Below, piece after piece: positions 22,141 to 31,802 of a stretch of DNA of 64,000 bases. Each line of letters begins with the position of its first letter. Positions within the stretch are counted from its first letter, which is position 1. This DNA is from Xanthomonas campestris pv. badrii (GTDB taxonomy: Bacteria > Pseudomonadota > Gammaproteobacteria > Xanthomonadales > Xanthomonadaceae). The position numbers were made by a program, and so were the translations under genes. The stretch is taken from positions 1,054,001-1,118,000 of the forward strand of contig NZ_CP051651.1 in NCBI RefSeq assembly GCF_012848175.1, written 5' to 3'. The notes under the pieces are model-generated. The model did no database searches, was not told the origin of the DNA, and was given only the letters and a program-made list of their open reading frames with translations.

Positions 22141-22410
22141 TTACGCGGCCTTGATGGCCTTGATGCGCGCGGTCAGGCGGCTCTTGTGACGGGCAGCCTT
22201 GTTCTTGTGAATCAGGCCGCGGGCGCTGAAACGGTCGAGGATCGGCTGTGCAACGGCGAAAGCAGCTTCGGCGCCTGCGGCATCGTTGGCGTCAAGGGCC
22301 TTGATCACCTTCTTGACGGCGGTGCGCAGCATCGAGCGCTGACCGGTGTTGCGCTCATTGCGCACAATGGTCTGCTTGGCGCGCTTCTTGGCGGACTTGA
22401 TATTGGCCAC
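22141..22410 (-). CDS. rpsT: 30S ribosomal protein S20
   Basis: The 89-residue Lys/Arg/Ala-rich protein is S20, a primary 16S rRNA binder. [21 protein letters not shown] and the C-terminal [20 protein letters not shown] are the family pattern. It converges with obgE and diverges from murJ. Confidence 0.98.
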
Positions 22411-22458
22411 GGTGGTGGGTTCCTGAAAAATCGGTATGGTGGAAAAAGCAAGCGCGAA

Positions 22459-22487
22459 AGTATGATGGACCCGGATATGTACGTCAA
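22459..22487 (-). promoter_or_regulatory. Sigma-70-type promoter of rpsT
   Basis: On the minus strand, -35 TTGACG (22487-22482) and -10 CATACT (22464-22459) are 17 bases apart, and the rpsT start lies about 49 bases beyond. A second TTGACA (22499-22494) lacks a matching -10. Confidence 0.6.
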
Positions 22488-22511
22488 GTCAGTTGTCAAG
22501 AGGGATCGTCG

Positions 22512-24131
22512 ATGAGCACACCCCGCATGGTGAGGGGCCTGCTCTCGTTCAGCAGTATGACCATGGTGTCGCGGGTGTTGGGGCTGGTGCGCGACCAGGT
22601 CATCACCACGACCTTCGGCAGCAATGCGGTGACCGACGCGTTCTGGGTGGCTTTCCGGGTTCCCAATTTCCTGCGGCGGCTATTTGCCGAAGGCTCCTTC
22701 GCCACCGCCTTCGTGCCGGTGTTTACCGAGGTCAAGGAAACCCGCCCGCATGCCGAACTGCGCGAGCTGATGGCGCGCGTGGCCGGGACCCTCGGCGGAG
22801 TGCTGCTGCTGGTCACCGCGCTGGCGCTGATCTTTGCCCCGCAGCTGGCCACGCTGTTCTCCAGCGGGGTGGACACCGATCCGGCCAAGCATGGCCTGCT
22901 GGTGGACCTGTTCCGTCTGACCTTCCCGTTCCTGTTGTTCGTCTCGCTGACCGCGCTGGCGGGCGGGGCGCTGAACAGCTTCCAGAAGTTCGCCATGCCG
23001 GCGCTGACCCCGGTGATCCTCAACCTGTGCATGATCGCCGGGGCGGTGTGGCTGGCTCCGCGGCTTGGCGGGACACCGGAAAGGCAGATCCTCGCGCTGG
23101 GCTGGGCGGTGCTGGCCGCGGGCATGCTGCAGTTGTTGTTCCAGCTGCCTTCGCTGGAAGGCATCAATCTGTTGACCCTGCCACGCTGGGGTTGGCGACA
23201 TCCGGGTGTGCGCAAGGTGCTGACCCTGATGGTGCCGACCCTGTTCGGCTCCTCGGTGGCGCAGATCAACCTGCTGCTGGACACCGTGATCGCCGCCAAG
23301 CTGACCGACGGCTCGCAGTCGTGGTTGTCGCTGGCCGACCGGTTCCTGGAATTGCCGCTGGGTGTCTTTGGCGTGGCGCTGGGCACGGTGATCCTGCCGG
23401 CGCTGGCGCGCCATCACGTCAAGACCGACCGCGCCGCGTTTTCCAGTGCGCTGGACTGGGGCTTCCGGACCACCTTGCTGATCGCAATGCCGGCGATGCT
23501 GGGGTTGTTGTTGCTGGCCGAGCCGCTGGTGGCAACGTTGTTCCAGTATCACAAGTTCACCGCCTTCGACACCCGCATGACGGCGTTGTCGGTGTACGGG
23601 CTGAGCTTCGGCCTGCCGGCCTACGCGATGCTCAAGGTGGTGCTGCCGGCGTTCTATGCGCGCCAGGACACCCGCACCCCGGTGCGCGCCGGCGTGGCGG
23701 CGCTGGTGGCCAATATGGTGTTCAACTTTGCGATCCTGGCGGTGCTGTACCACCTCATGGTGCCGCCCGAGCTCAAGGCGCAGGGCGTGATGCAGGCGCT
23801 GGGCAAGCAGCCCGGGCTGCATCTGGCGCTGGGCATTGCCAGTGCGCTGTCGAGTTATCTCAACCTGGGGCTACTGTGGTACTGGTTGGGCAAGTCCGGC
23901 GTGTATCAGCGCCGGCCGGGCTGGGGCGGCTATGTGATGCGTCTGCTGCTGGCGTGTGCGGCCATGGTGGCGGTGCTGTTGGGCCTGCTGTGGTGGCTGC
24001 CGTCATTCACCGGGATGGACAAGTGGCAGCGGATCGGCTGGCTGGCGGTGCTGGTCGGCAGTGGCGGGCTGACCTACCTGGCAGCGCAGCTGGCGCTGGG
24101 TCTGCGGCCGCGCCACCTGCGCGAGAGCTGA
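22512..24131 (+). CDS. murJ: Lipid II flippase MurJ
   Basis: The 539-residue polytopic inner-membrane protein of the MOP superfamily moves lipid II across the membrane for peptidoglycan synthesis. About 14 spans are visible. Family signatures include MVSRVLGLVRDQVITTTFGSNAVTDAFWVAFRVPNFLRRLFAEGSFATAFVPVF near the N-terminus (essential Arg residues in the cavity) and GVFGVALGTVILPAL. It diverges from rpsT with a 101-base gap. The downstream gap contains tandem hairpin repeats rather than a simple terminator. Confidence 0.96.
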   Translation: MSTPRMVRGLLSFSSMTMVSRVLGLVRDQVITTTFGSNAVTDAFWVAFRVPNFLRRLFAEGSFATAFVPVFTEVKETRPHAELRELMARVAGTLGGVLLLVTALALIFAPQLATLFSSGVDTDPAKHGLLVDLFRLTFPFLLFVSLTALAGGALNSFQKFAMPALTPVILNLCMIAGAVWLAPRLGGTPERQILALGWAVLAAGMLQLLFQLPSLEGINLLTLPRWGWRHPGVRKVLTLMVPTLFGSSVAQINLLLDTVIAAKLTDGSQSWLSLADRFLELPLGVFGVALGTVILPALARHHVKTDRAAFSSALDWGFRTTLLIAMPAMLGLLLLAEPLVATLFQYHKFTAFDTRMTALSVYGLSFGLPAYAMLKVVLPAFYARQDTRTPVRAGVAALVANMVFNFAILAVLYHLMVPPELKAQGVMQALGKQPGLHLALGIASALSSYLNLGLLWYWLGKSGVYQRRPGWGGYVMRLLLACAAMVAVLLGLLWWLPSFTGMDKWQRIGWLAVLVGSGGLTYLAAQLALGLRPRHLRES

Positions 24132-24144
24132 GTCTGGATGTCTG

Positions 24145-24364
24145 GTCCCTTCCCCCGCGCGCGGGGGAAGGTGCCCGAAGGGCGTCGCCGGCTCAACCAA
24201 CGACGGCACCCTGCCTTTTCATCGCGATCAGATGTCCCTTCCCCCGCACGCGGGGGGAGGTGCCCGAAGGGCGTCGCCGGCTCAACCAACGACGGCACCC
24301 TGCCTTCTTCATCGCGATCAGATGTCCCTTCCCCCGCACGCGGGGGAAGGTGCCCGAAGGGCGG
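24145..24364. repeat. Tandem 89-90 bp repeat containing hairpins (about 2.5 copies)
   Basis: Units start at 24145, 24234 and 24324 (periods 89 and 90), the third cut after about 41 bases. Each begins GTCCCTTCCCCCGC and folds CTTCCCCCGC..GCGGGGGAAG, followed by a second small hairpin GCCCGAAGGGC and a GGCTCAACCAACGACGGCAC segment. No coding frame is credible here. Confidence 0.85.
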
Positions 24365-24519
24365 ATGGGGGTAGGCCGCACCGGCGGCGGGCTTGGCCTG
24401 GTATCGCTAAGCGCTTGCGTGATCGGTGCGGGCGATGTGGCTTGACAGGCACGGCTATACTTACAAGTTATGCATCAGCGAGGGTCGGCCGCCAGGCCGG
24501 CATCTGTTTGGATCGAGGA
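24365..24519 (+). promoter_or_regulatory. Leader region of the ribF operon
   Basis: This 155-base stretch follows the tandem repeats. A consensus -35 TTGACA stands at 24442-24447; no good -10 lies exactly 17 bases away (AAGTTA), but TATACT and TTACAAG occur nearby, so a promoter for ribF-ileS-lspA-ispH is likely here without an exact assignment. Confidence 0.4.
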
Positions 24520-25608
24520 ATGAGCAGGCTGTTTAGAGACGTCGAGGGCGGGACGCTGTTCCCGCACGGAAGCGTGGTCTGCATCGGCGCCTTCGATGGC
24601 CTGCACCTGGGGCATCGGGCATTGGTGCAGCACGCGGTTGACCGCGCGCGCACGCTCGGCGTGCCGGCGGTGGCGTTGAGCTTCGAGCCATTGCCGCGCG
24701 AGTTCTTCGCCCCGGCCGCGCCACCGCCGCGGCTGACCCTGGCACGCGCCAAGATCGAAGGGCTGCTCGGCTTCGGCGCCGATAGCGTGGGCCTGATCCG
24801 TTTCGATGGCCGCTTGTCTGCGATGCCTGCCGAGGACTTCGTGCGCCTGGCACTGGTTGGCCGGCTCTGCGCCCGCGAGGTTTGGATCGGCCCGGAGTTC
24901 CGTTTTGGCCATCGCCGTGGCGGCGACATCGCCTTGCTGCGCAGCCTGGGCGACCAGCACGGATTTGCAGCCGGGGAGATCGCGCCGGTGCATCTGCATG
25001 GCGAGCGCATTTCCGCCACGCGCATCCGGGAGTTGTTGGTGGCGGGCGAGTTTGCGCATGCCGCCGATCTGCTCGGCCGCCCGTATGCCATCGGAGGACG
25101 GGTGGTGCGTGGCAAGCAGCTGGGGCGCACGCTGGGGTATCCCACTGCGAACCTGCGGTTTTCGCGCACGCCGGCGCTGTCGGGCATCTATGCCACATGG
25201 GTGCACGGCGTGGCCGCGCAGCCATGGCCATCGGTGTCCAGCTTCGGCACACGGCCGACCGTGGCTGGCGTGGAGCCGCTGCTGGAGGCGCACCTGTTCG
25301 ATTTTCAGGGTGACCTGTACGGCCGGCACCTGGAGGTCGAATTCGTCGCCAAGCTGCGCGACGAGGAAAAGTTCGATGGCCTTCAGGCGCTGACCGTGCA
25401 GATGCATCGCGATGCCGAACAGGCGCGCGCGGTGCTTGCTACGCGTCCTTCGCGATTGCCTGCCGCCGACCAGGACGTCGCCCGTTCCGATGGTTCTTTC
25501 ATGGATGGTCGACGGGGTAGTCCTTCGCAGCGTGCCTCAGATGCGGATGCCGTCGACGCGACGCCTTTGCAAAATCCCCGTACTTCACCTCATGCAGCGC
25601 AACGGTAG
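24520..25608 (+). CDS. ribF: Bifunctional riboflavin kinase / FAD synthetase
   Basis: The 362-residue enzyme phosphorylates riboflavin to FMN and adenylates FMN to FAD. The N-terminal nucleotidyltransferase domain has VCIGAFDGLHLGHRALV and the ISATRIRELL motif; the C-terminal kinase domain has GKQLGRTLGYPTANL and VSSFGTRPTV. It is longer than typical RibF (about 310 residues) because of a Ser/Asp/Arg-rich tail of roughly 55 residues after LATR. The ATG at 24520 follows a GAGG at minimal spacing. ileS starts 6 bases after the stop, the conserved ribF-ileS-lspA-ispH order. Confidence 0.95.
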   Translation: MSRLFRDVEGGTLFPHGSVVCIGAFDGLHLGHRALVQHAVDRARTLGVPAVALSFEPLPREFFAPAAPPPRLTLARAKIEGLLGFGADSVGLIRFDGRLSAMPAEDFVRLALVGRLCAREVWIGPEFRFGHRRGGDIALLRSLGDQHGFAAGEIAPVHLHGERISATRIRELLVAGEFAHAADLLGRPYAIGGRVVRGKQLGRTLGYPTANLRFSRTPALSGIYATWVHGVAAQPWPSVSSFGTRPTVAGVEPLLEAHLFDFQGDLYGRHLEVEFVAKLRDEEKFDGLQALTVQMHRDAEQARAVLATRPSRLPAADQDVARSDGSFMDGRRGSPSQRASDADAVDATPLQNPRTSPHAAQR

Positions 25609-25614
25609 ATTCCT

Positions 25615-28446
25615 GTGACCCAAGACTACAAAGCCACTCTTCATCTGCCTGCGACGGACTTTCCGATGCGCGGCGACCTGCCCAAGCGCGAGCCGGCGAT
25701 GCTGGACCGCTGGGAGCGCGAGGGGCTGTATGCGCAGCTGCGCGCCAACGCGGCAGGGCGCCCGCTGTTCGTGCTGCACGATGGCCCGCCGTATGCCAAC
25801 GGCCAGATCCACCTTGGCCATGCGGTCAACAAGATCCTCAAGGACATCATCGTCAAGTCGAAGTATCTGGCTGGCTTCGATGCGCCATTTATCCCGGGCT
25901 GGGACTGCCACGGCCTGCCGATCGAAATCGCCATCGAAAAGAAGTACGGCAAGGTCGGCGTCAAGCTCGATGCCGCGCAGTTCCGCCAGAAATGCCGCGA
26001 ATACGCGAGCGAGCAGATCGATCTGCAGCGGCGCGATTTCAAGCGCCTGGGCGTGGTCGGCGACTGGGACAACCCGTACAAGACGCTGGATTTCCGCTTC
26101 GAGGCCAACGAGCTGCGTGCGCTGGCAAAGATCGTCGACAACGGCCACCTCACCCGTGGCGTGAAGCCGGTGCACTGGTGCTTCGACTGCGGTTCGGCGC
26201 TGGCCGAGGCCGAGATCGAATACGCCGACAAGCTGTCGCCGACGGTGGATATCGCCTATCCGGCCCGTGACCCGGCGGCGATGTCTGCTGCCTTCGGCGC
26301 CAGCTTGCCGGCCGGCGTGGGCGTGGCGGTGCCGATCTGGACCACCACGCCGTGGACGCTGCCGGCGTCGCTGGCGGTGAGCCTGGGCGCGGACCTGGAC
26401 TACGTGCTGGTCGAAGGCCCTGCCGATCGCGGCCAGCCGCGCTGGCTGGTGGTGGCCGAGGCGCTGGCGGCCAAGGCGCTGGCCCGTTACGGCGTGGACG
26501 AGGTCGTGGTGCATGGCCATGCCAAGGGTGCGGCGCTGGAGCAGATGCTGCTGGCGCACCCGTTCTATGCCGAGCGCGAGATCCCGCTGCTGCTGGGCGA
26601 CCACGTATCGGCCGAGGACGGTACCGGCGCCGTGCACACCGCGCCTGGCCATGGCCAGGAGGACTACCAGGTGTCCAGGCAGTACGGCCTGCTGGAGCGC
26701 TATGGCGCCGCGCAGATCAACCCGGTGGACGGCCGCGGCGTGTACCTGCCGTCGACGCCGCCGCTGGGCGACACCGTGCTGGCGGGGCTGCATATCTGGA
26801 AGGCCAACGAGATCATCATCGAGGCGTTGCGTCCTGCCGGTGTGGTGCTGGCGGCCAGCAAGATGGAGCACAGCTACCCGCATTGCTGGCGCCACAAGAC
26901 GCCGATCGCCTTCCGCGCCACGCCGCAGTGGTTCTTCTCGATGGAGAAGGCCGGTTTGCGCGCCGATGCGCTCAAGGCCATCGAGCAGGTGACCTGGTAC
27001 CCGGCCTGGGGCCAGGCGCGCATCGCCGGCATGGTGGAAGGCCGCCCGGACTGGACCATCTCGCGCCAGCGCACCTGGGGCGTGCCGATCGCGCTGTTCG
27101 TGCATCGCGAAACCGGCGAGCCGCATCCGCGCAGCACCGAGTTGCTGCGGCAGGTGGCCGATCGGGTGGAGCAGGGCGGCGTGGACGTGTGGTACACGCT
27201 GGATGCGGTCGAGCTGCTGGGCGAGGAGGCCGCCGACTACGACAAGATCACCGACATCCTGGATGTGTGGTTCGACTCGGGCGTGACGCACGAGGCGGTG
27301 CTGGTAGACCGTGGCCTGCCCAAGCCTGCCGACCTGTACCTGGAAGGCTCGGATCAGCATCGCGGCTGGTTCCAGTCCTCGCTGCTGACCGGCGTGGCGA
27401 TGGACAAGGTGGCGCCGTACAAGCAATGCCTCACCCATGGTTTCACCGTGGATGAGCATGGCCGCAAGATGTCCAAGTCGCTGGGTAACGGCATCGAGCC
27501 GCAGGACATCATGAAGACCCTGGGTGCGGACATCCTGCGCCTGTGGATCGCCTCGGCCGACTACAGCAACGAGATGTCGCTGTCGCAGGAGATCCTCAAG
27601 CGGAATGCCGACGCCTACCGCCGCCTGCGCAATACCGCGCGCTTCCTGCTCGGCAACCTGCATGGTTTCGACCCACGGCAGCATCTGGTGGCGCTGGACG
27701 ACATGGTGCTGCTGGACCGCTGGATCGTGCATCGCGCGCACGAGCTGCAGGAAAAGATCGTGGCCGCCTACGCGCGCTACGACTTCGCCGAGATCGTGCA
27801 GGCGCTGCTGAATTTCTGCAGCGTGGACCTGGGCTCGCTGTACCTGGATGTCACCAAGGACCGTCTGTACACGATGGGCGAGGATTCGCGCGGCCGGCGT
27901 TCGGCGCAGAGCGCGATGTATCACGTGGCCGAGGCGTTCGTGCGCTGGGTCGCGCCGGTGCTGAGCTTCACCGCCGACGAGCTATGGGCCTATCTGCCGG
28001 GCGAGCATGCCGGCAACGTGCTGTTCGCCACCTGGTATGACGGCCTGGCGCCGCTGCCGGCCGATGCGGCCTTGACCAGTGCCGATGTCGACAAGTTGCT
28101 GGCCCTGCGCGAGCAGGTCGCCAAGGTGCTGGAACCGATGCGTGCAAACGGCGCGATCGGCGCGGCACTGGAAGCGGAAATCACCGTGGCTGCCGATGCG
28201 CAGACCGCCGCGCGCTGGCAGCCGCTGAGCCAGGAACTGCGCTTTTTGTTCATCAGTGGCGATGTCACCGTGACCGCGGCCAGCACCGACGACATCTTCG
28301 TCAGTGCGCAGCCGACCGCCAAGGCCAAGTGCGTGCGCTGCTGGCACCACCAGGCCAGCGTGGGCAGCGACCCGCGGCATCCGGAGCTGTGCAGCCGCTG
28401 CGTCAGCAACATCGAAGGCCCTGGCGAGGACCGTCGCTGGTTCTGA
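25615..28446 (+). CDS. ileS: Isoleucyl-tRNA synthetase
   Basis: The 943-residue class I synthetase charges tRNA-Ile. HLGH ([16 protein letters not shown]) is the HIGH motif, KMSKSLGNG the KMSKS loop, and the editing domain contains the [11 protein letters not shown] segment. The C-terminal zinc knuckle is CVRCWHHQ ... CSRCVSNI. Start is a GTG at 25615 ([27 protein letters not shown]), 6 bases after ribF, with only a weak ribosome-binding site, so coupling to ribF translation is likely. No T-box or other leader is visible. Confidence 0.98.
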   Translation: MTQDYKATLHLPATDFPMRGDLPKREPAMLDRWEREGLYAQLRANAAGRPLFVLHDGPPYANGQIHLGHAVNKILKDIIVKSKYLAGFDAPFIPGWDCHGLPIEIAIEKKYGKVGVKLDAAQFRQKCREYASEQIDLQRRDFKRLGVVGDWDNPYKTLDFRFEANELRALAKIVDNGHLTRGVKPVHWCFDCGSALAEAEIEYADKLSPTVDIAYPARDPAAMSAAFGASLPAGVGVAVPIWTTTPWTLPASLAVSLGADLDYVLVEGPADRGQPRWLVVAEALAAKALARYGVDEVVVHGHAKGAALEQMLLAHPFYAEREIPLLLGDHVSAEDGTGAVHTAPGHGQEDYQVSRQYGLLERYGAAQINPVDGRGVYLPSTPPLGDTVLAGLHIWKANEIIIEALRPAGVVLAASKMEHSYPHCWRHKTPIAFRATPQWFFSMEKAGLRADALKAIEQVTWYPAWGQARIAGMVEGRPDWTISRQRTWGVPIALFVHRETGEPHPRSTELLRQVADRVEQGGVDVWYTLDAVELLGEEAADYDKITDILDVWFDSGVTHEAVLVDRGLPKPADLYLEGSDQHRGWFQSSLLTGVAMDKVAPYKQCLTHGFTVDEHGRKMSKSLGNGIEPQDIMKTLGADILRLWIASADYSNEMSLSQEILKRNADAYRRLRNTARFLLGNLHGFDPRQHLVALDDMVLLDRWIVHRAHELQEKIVAAYARYDFAEIVQALLNFCSVDLGSLYLDVTKDRLYTMGEDSRGRRSAQSAMYHVAEAFVRWVAPVLSFTADELWAYLPGEHAGNVLFATWYDGLAPLPADAALTSADVDKLLALREQVAKVLEPMRANGAIGAALEAEITVAADAQTAARWQPLSQELRFLFISGDVTVTAASTDDIFVSAQPTAKAKCVRCWHHQASVGSDPRHPELCSRCVSNIEGPGEDRRWF

Positions 28447-28454
28447 TGTCTTGA

Positions 28455-28672
28455 CTCCTTTTCCCGCAAGCGGGAGTCCCTTTCAATACCCTTCTCCCGC
28501 AAGCGGGAGTCCCTTTCAATATCCTTCTCCCGCAAGCGGGAGTCCGTTTCAATACCCTTCTCCCCGCAAGCGGGAGTCCCTTTCAATATCCTTCTCCCGC
28601 AAGCGGGAGTCCGTTTCAATACCCTTCTCCCGCAAGCGGGAGAAGGTGGCGCGCAGCGCCGGATGAGGGCCA
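28455..28672. repeat. Array of six 33-bp hairpin units plus terminal module
   Basis: Six copies of CCCGCAAGCGGG begin at 28463, 28496, 28529, 28563, 28596 and 28629 (period 33, once 34). Each hairpin is flanked by CTT/CTC and GAGTCC(C/G)TTTCAATA(C/T)CC. The last copy reads into GAAGGTGGCGCGCAGCGCCGGATGAGGG, the module seen elsewhere in this window. The units have no unique spacers. The array fills most of the 311-base ileS-lspA gap; a frame through it gives only Pro/Ser/Arg repeats. Confidence 0.9.
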
Positions 28673-28757
28673 CACCGGCGCATCCGGCGCCGCTTGCCGA
28701 TTTGCCCGTTGGGCAGCTTCTTCCGAGCCCGGGGGTAGCAACAGCCAAGGTGATTCC

Positions 28758-29261
28758 ATGACCGCACGACCCAAACCCTCCGCCCTGATCTGGCTGCTGC
28801 TGTCCGTCGCCGTGGTCGGGCTGGACCAGTGGAGCAAGGCCTGGGTGCTGTCCAGCCTGCCTGAATACACTCCGGTGCCGGTCATCGAGGGGTTCTGGAA
28901 CTGGTACCGCACCTACAACACCGGCGCGGCCTTCAGTTTTCTGAGCGATGCCGGTGGCTGGCAGCTGTGGTTCTTCACTGCCCTGGCGGTGGGCATCAGC
29001 GGTCTGCTGGCATTCTGGCTGTCGCGCACCGCGCGCGGGGACTGGCGCAGCGCCCTGCCGTACGCGCTGGTGATCGGCGGGGCGATCGGTAACGTGATCG
29101 ACCGCCTGATGCATGGCCACGTGGTCGATTTCATCCAGTGGTACATCGGCAGCCATACCTGGCCGTCCTTCAATATTGCCGATTCGGCGATCGTGGGCGG
29201 CGCCATCGGGATCGCAGTGTTCGGTCTGTTCGACGGCAAGCGCAGCCGAAAAGCGGGATAA
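28758..29261 (+). CDS. lspA: Lipoprotein signal peptidase (signal peptidase II)
   Basis: The 167-residue inner-membrane aspartic peptidase cleaves signal peptides of diacylated prolipoproteins. Four membrane spans are visible. The catalytic Asp residues are in [19 protein letters not shown] and FNIADSAI; the N-terminal LDQWSKAW and [11 protein letters not shown] are also family motifs. It lies between ileS and ispH as in most Gammaproteobacteria, but the 311-base repeat-filled gap upstream suggests reduced read-through or separate transcription. Confidence 0.97.
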   Translation: MTARPKPSALIWLLLSVAVVGLDQWSKAWVLSSLPEYTPVPVIEGFWNWYRTYNTGAAFSFLSDAGGWQLWFFTALAVGISGLLAFWLSRTARGDWRSALPYALVIGGAIGNVIDRLMHGHVVDFIQWYIGSHTWPSFNIADSAIVGGAIGIAVFGLFDGKRSRKAG

Positions 29262-29400
29262 TCCTGCTTCCAAGCCGTGACGCGGCCGTCCCGAAAGGCC
29301 GGTCGCCGCACCCGCCGAAGACGCAGCATCGCGTGCATCGGCTGGTGCACCCCCTGAAATGTCCGTCCACCCTGGCCGGGCTGTCGAAGAGAACAAGCGT

Positions 29401-30351
29401 ATGGATGTCCTGCTCGCCAATCCCCGCGGTTTCTGCGCAGGCGTCGACCGCGCGATCGAGATCGTCAAGCGTGCGATCGAGACGCTGGGCGCGCCGATCT
29501 ATGTGCGGCACGAAGTGGTGCACAACCGCTTCGTGGTCGACGATCTCAAGGAGCGCGGCGCCATCTTCGTCGAGGAGCTGGACGAAGTGCCGGATGCGGC
29601 CACGGTGATCTTCAGCGCGCACGGCGTCTCGCAGGCCGTGCGCCAGGAAGCCGAGCGGCGTGGGCTGAAGGTGTTCGACGCCACCTGCCCATTGGTGACC
29701 AAGGTGCATTTCGAGGTGGCGCGGCATTGCCGGGCCGGCCGCGACGTGGTGCTGATCGGCCATGCCGGGCATCCGGAAGTGGAAGGCACCATGGGGCAAT
29801 GGAGCCGCGAACGCGGCGCGGGCAAGATCTACCTGGTGGAAGACATCGAGCAGGTCGCCACGCTGCAGATCGATCAGCCGGACAATCTTGCCTACACCAC
29901 CCAGACCACGCTCTCGGTGGACGACACCATGGGCATCATCGAGGCCCTGCGTGCGCGCTACCCGGCGATGCAGGGGCCGCGCCATGACGATATCTGCTAC
30001 GCCACCCAGAACCGCCAGGATGCGGTGCGCGATCTCGCCCGGCAGTGCGATCTGGTGCTGGTGGTGGGCTCGCCCAATAGCTCCAATTCCAACCGCCTGA
30101 GCGAGCTGGCCCGACGCGACGGGGTGGAGTCGTACCTGATCGACAACGCCAGCGAAATCGATCCGGCCTGGATCGTCGGCAAGCAGCACATCGGCCTGAC
30201 CGCCGGCGCCTCGGCGCCGCAGGTGCTGGTCGATGGCGTGCTGGCGCGGCTGCGCGAGCTTGGCGCGGCGGGCGTCTCCGAACTGGAAGGCGAGCCGGAA
30301 TCGATGGTGTTCGCGCTGCCCAAGGAGCTGCGGCTGCGCCTGGTCGGCTGA
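29401..30351 (+). CDS. ispH: 4-Hydroxy-3-methylbut-2-enyl diphosphate reductase
   Basis: The 316-residue iron-sulphur enzyme makes IPP and DMAPP in the last step of the MEP isoprenoid pathway. The three cluster cysteines are Cys12 ([12 protein letters not shown]), Cys96 (DATCPLV) and Cys199 ([11 protein letters not shown]). The active-site Glu/Thr region follows [13 protein letters not shown]. The ATG at 29401 fits the family N-terminus ([12 protein letters not shown]); an upstream in-frame ATG at 29359 would add 14 unusual residues. It is the last gene of the ribF-ileS-lspA-ispH group. Confidence 0.97.
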   Translation: MDVLLANPRGFCAGVDRAIEIVKRAIETLGAPIYVRHEVVHNRFVVDDLKERGAIFVEELDEVPDAATVIFSAHGVSQAVRQEAERRGLKVFDATCPLVTKVHFEVARHCRAGRDVVLIGHAGHPEVEGTMGQWSRERGAGKIYLVEDIEQVATLQIDQPDNLAYTTQTTLSVDDTMGIIEALRARYPAMQGPRHDDICYATQNRQDAVRDLARQCDLVLVVGSPNSSNSNRLSELARRDGVESYLIDNASEIDPAWIVGKQHIGLTAGASAPQVLVDGVLARLRELGAAGVSELEGEPESMVFALPKELRLRLVG

Positions 30352-30397
30352 GGCAGGGCGCGCCTCGGTCGACGGCCGGCACAGCGGATGCCAACGA

Positions 30398-30427
30398 TTG
30401 ACCGCAGGCTGGCCGCGCTCCTACAAT
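30398..30427 (+). promoter_or_regulatory. Promoter of tRNA-Thr
   Basis: -35 TTGACC (30398-30403), 18-base spacer, -10 TACAAT (30422-30427). The -10 ends 9 bases before the tRNA 5' end, the short leader usual for stable RNA genes. Confidence 0.75.
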
Positions 30428-30436
30428 TGGCGGCTC

Positions 30437-30512
30437 GCCGGAATAGCTCAGTTGGTAGAGCGGCGCATTCGTAATGCGTAGGTCGTAGGTTCGATTCCTA
30501 TTTCCGGCACCA
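30437..30512 (+). tRNA. tRNA-Thr (anticodon CGT)
   Basis: A 76-base cloverleaf with encoded CCA: acceptor stem GCCGGAA/TTCCGGC, D arm AGCTCAGTTGGTAGAGC, anticodon stem-loop GCGCA-TTCGTAA-TGCGT giving anticodon CGT (reads ACG), variable loop AGGTC, and T arm with GGTTCGATTCC. It stands alone, with its own promoter. I see no duplicated 3' end downstream that would suggest an integrated element. Confidence 0.97.
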
Positions 30513-30866
30513 TCACCTTGCACTGGGTCGGCCTTTGGCCGGCCCAGTTGCGTTTGGCCTGGCGTGTGGGCAGTCCACGCTGTCGATGCAGTCGCTTGCC
30601 CGCATTTCATGTCGTTGTCGGCAGGTGTCAGGGCGCGCTGCGGCGTTTCGCTGCGCTGCGACAACATGTCGCACAAGTTTGCGCGCATTTATTACGGCAG
30701 ATCATTGCCGATGGGTTTCGTGCAGGTGCAGCAAAGACTAAAATTGGCGTGCTAACCCGTGTCTTCGGTCTGCGCGGGCCCGCCTTCAACAGGAAGGGCT
30801 CTGTCGGACATGTTCCTTGCCGATACGACGAACGAGGCTGGCGTTCCTTCGCACTTGGATCGACCG
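30513..30866 (+). promoter_or_regulatory. Leader region of cyoABCD
   Basis: No gene is visible in these 354 bases. They hold a perfect 17-base dyad at 30657-30673 and a -10-like TAAAAT at 30739-30744 with a weak -35 (TTTCGT) 17 bases upstream. TGTCG repeats also occur at about 30610-30630. The region is the likely control region for the quinol oxidase operon. Confidence 0.5.
30657..30673. promoter_or_regulatory. Palindrome upstream of cyoABCD (candidate redox-regulator site)
   Basis: The site reads TGCGACA-ACA-TGTCGCA, with 7-base perfect arms. The GCGAC...GTCGC layout recalls the binding pattern of RegA/PrrA/RoxR-type redox regulators, which control terminal oxidases in other Proteobacteria; this assignment is inference from memory of the consensus. 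It lies about 65 bases before the TAAAAT -10 candidate. Confidence 0.45.
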
Positions 30867-31802
30867 ATGATTCCGCTGAAACATCTCGGGCGTTTACTTC
30901 GTCCAGGCCTGATGTTGCCGTTCCTGCTGCTGGCAGGCTGCAACTCGGCCATCCTCAATCCGAAAGGCCAGATCGGCCACGACGAGAAGCAACTGCTGAT
31001 CACCTCGGTGGTGCTGATGCTGATCGTGGTCATCCCGGTGATCGTGATGACGATTGCGTTCGCGTGGAAGTATCGCGCCTCCAACACCAAGGCCCGCTAT
31101 GAGCCGGACTGGTCGCACTCCACCGCGATCGAAGTGGTGGTGTGGTCGATCCCGTGCGTGATCATCCTGGTGCTGGCGGTGCTGACCTGGCGCTCGTCGC
31201 ATGCGCTGGACCCGTACCGGCCACTGGATTCGGACGTCAAGCCGATCACCATCGAAGCGGTGTCGCTGGACTGGAAGTGGATGTTCATCTACCCCGACCA
31301 GAACATCGCCACGGTCAACGAGATCGCGTTCCCGGTGCGCACGCCGCTCAACTTCAAGATCACCTCCGACACGGTGATGAACTCGTTCTTCATTCCGCAT
31401 CTGGGCACTATGATCTACGCCATGGCCGGCATGGAAACCAAGCTGCATCTGGTGGCCGACGAGCCGGGCGAATACTTCGGGCTGTCGACCAACTACAGCG
31501 GTCACGGCTTCTCGAAGATGAGCTTCAAGGCGCATGCGGTCGATCAGGCCGGCTTCGATGCATGGGTGGCCAAGGTCAAGGCCTCGCCAACCGCGCTCAA
31601 TGCCGCCGAATACCAGGTGCTGGCCGCCAATCGCAACGACAAGGAACAGTACCCGGTCACCTACTACTCGTCGGTGCAGGAAGGCATGTTCCGCTCGCTG
31701 GTCGACAAATACATGAATGGTCCGGGCCACAACAAGGGCCACGGCGACCATCAGGCATCGGGCGCTGAGCCGGTTGCCATGTGCACTTCTGGAGACAAGT
31801 GA
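30867..31802 (+). CDS. cyoA: Cytochrome bo3 quinol oxidase subunit II
   Basis: The 311-residue subunit has a lipoprotein signal ([11 protein letters not shown], lipobox LAGC), two membrane spans and a periplasmic cupredoxin-like domain. The CuA ligands of cytochrome c oxidases are absent: the loop reads [10 protein letters not shown] instead of C-x3-C, so this is a quinol oxidase that takes electrons from ubiquinol. The ATG at 30867 gives [14 protein letters not shown] before the signal; an in-frame ATG at 30810 is less likely. Its stop overlaps the cyoB start (TGATG). Confidence 0.94.
   Translation: MIPLKHLGRLLRPGLMLPFLLLAGCNSAILNPKGQIGHDEKQLLITSVVLMLIVVIPVIVMTIAFAWKYRASNTKARYEPDWSHSTAIEVVVWSIPCVIILVLAVLTWRSSHALDPYRPLDSDVKPITIEAVSLDWKWMFIYPDQNIATVNEIAFPVRTPLNFKITSDTVMNSFFIPHLGTMIYAMAGMETKLHLVADEPGEYFGLSTNYSGHGFSKMSFKAHAVDQAGFDAWVAKVKASPTALNAAEYQVLAANRNDKEQYPVTYYSSVQEGMFRSLVDKYMNGPGHNKGHGDHQASGAEPVAMCTSGDK

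Noticed and set aside
25550..25615. T-box or riboswitch leader for ileS
   Set aside because: ileS starts 6 bases after ribF, leaving no room for a leader, and T-boxes are not expected in this group.
28455..28672. CRISPR array
   Set aside because: The units are 33 bases end to end without unique spacers, and no cas gene is present. These are tandem hairpin repeats.
30437..30512. tRNA-Thr as an integration site of a genomic island
   Set aside because: No integrase and no repeated tRNA 3' end is visible; the flanks are conserved housekeeping genes.
30867..31802. Cytochrome c oxidase subunit II
   Set aside because: The CuA-binding Cys and His ligands are missing and the gene order is cyoABCD, so this is a quinol oxidase.
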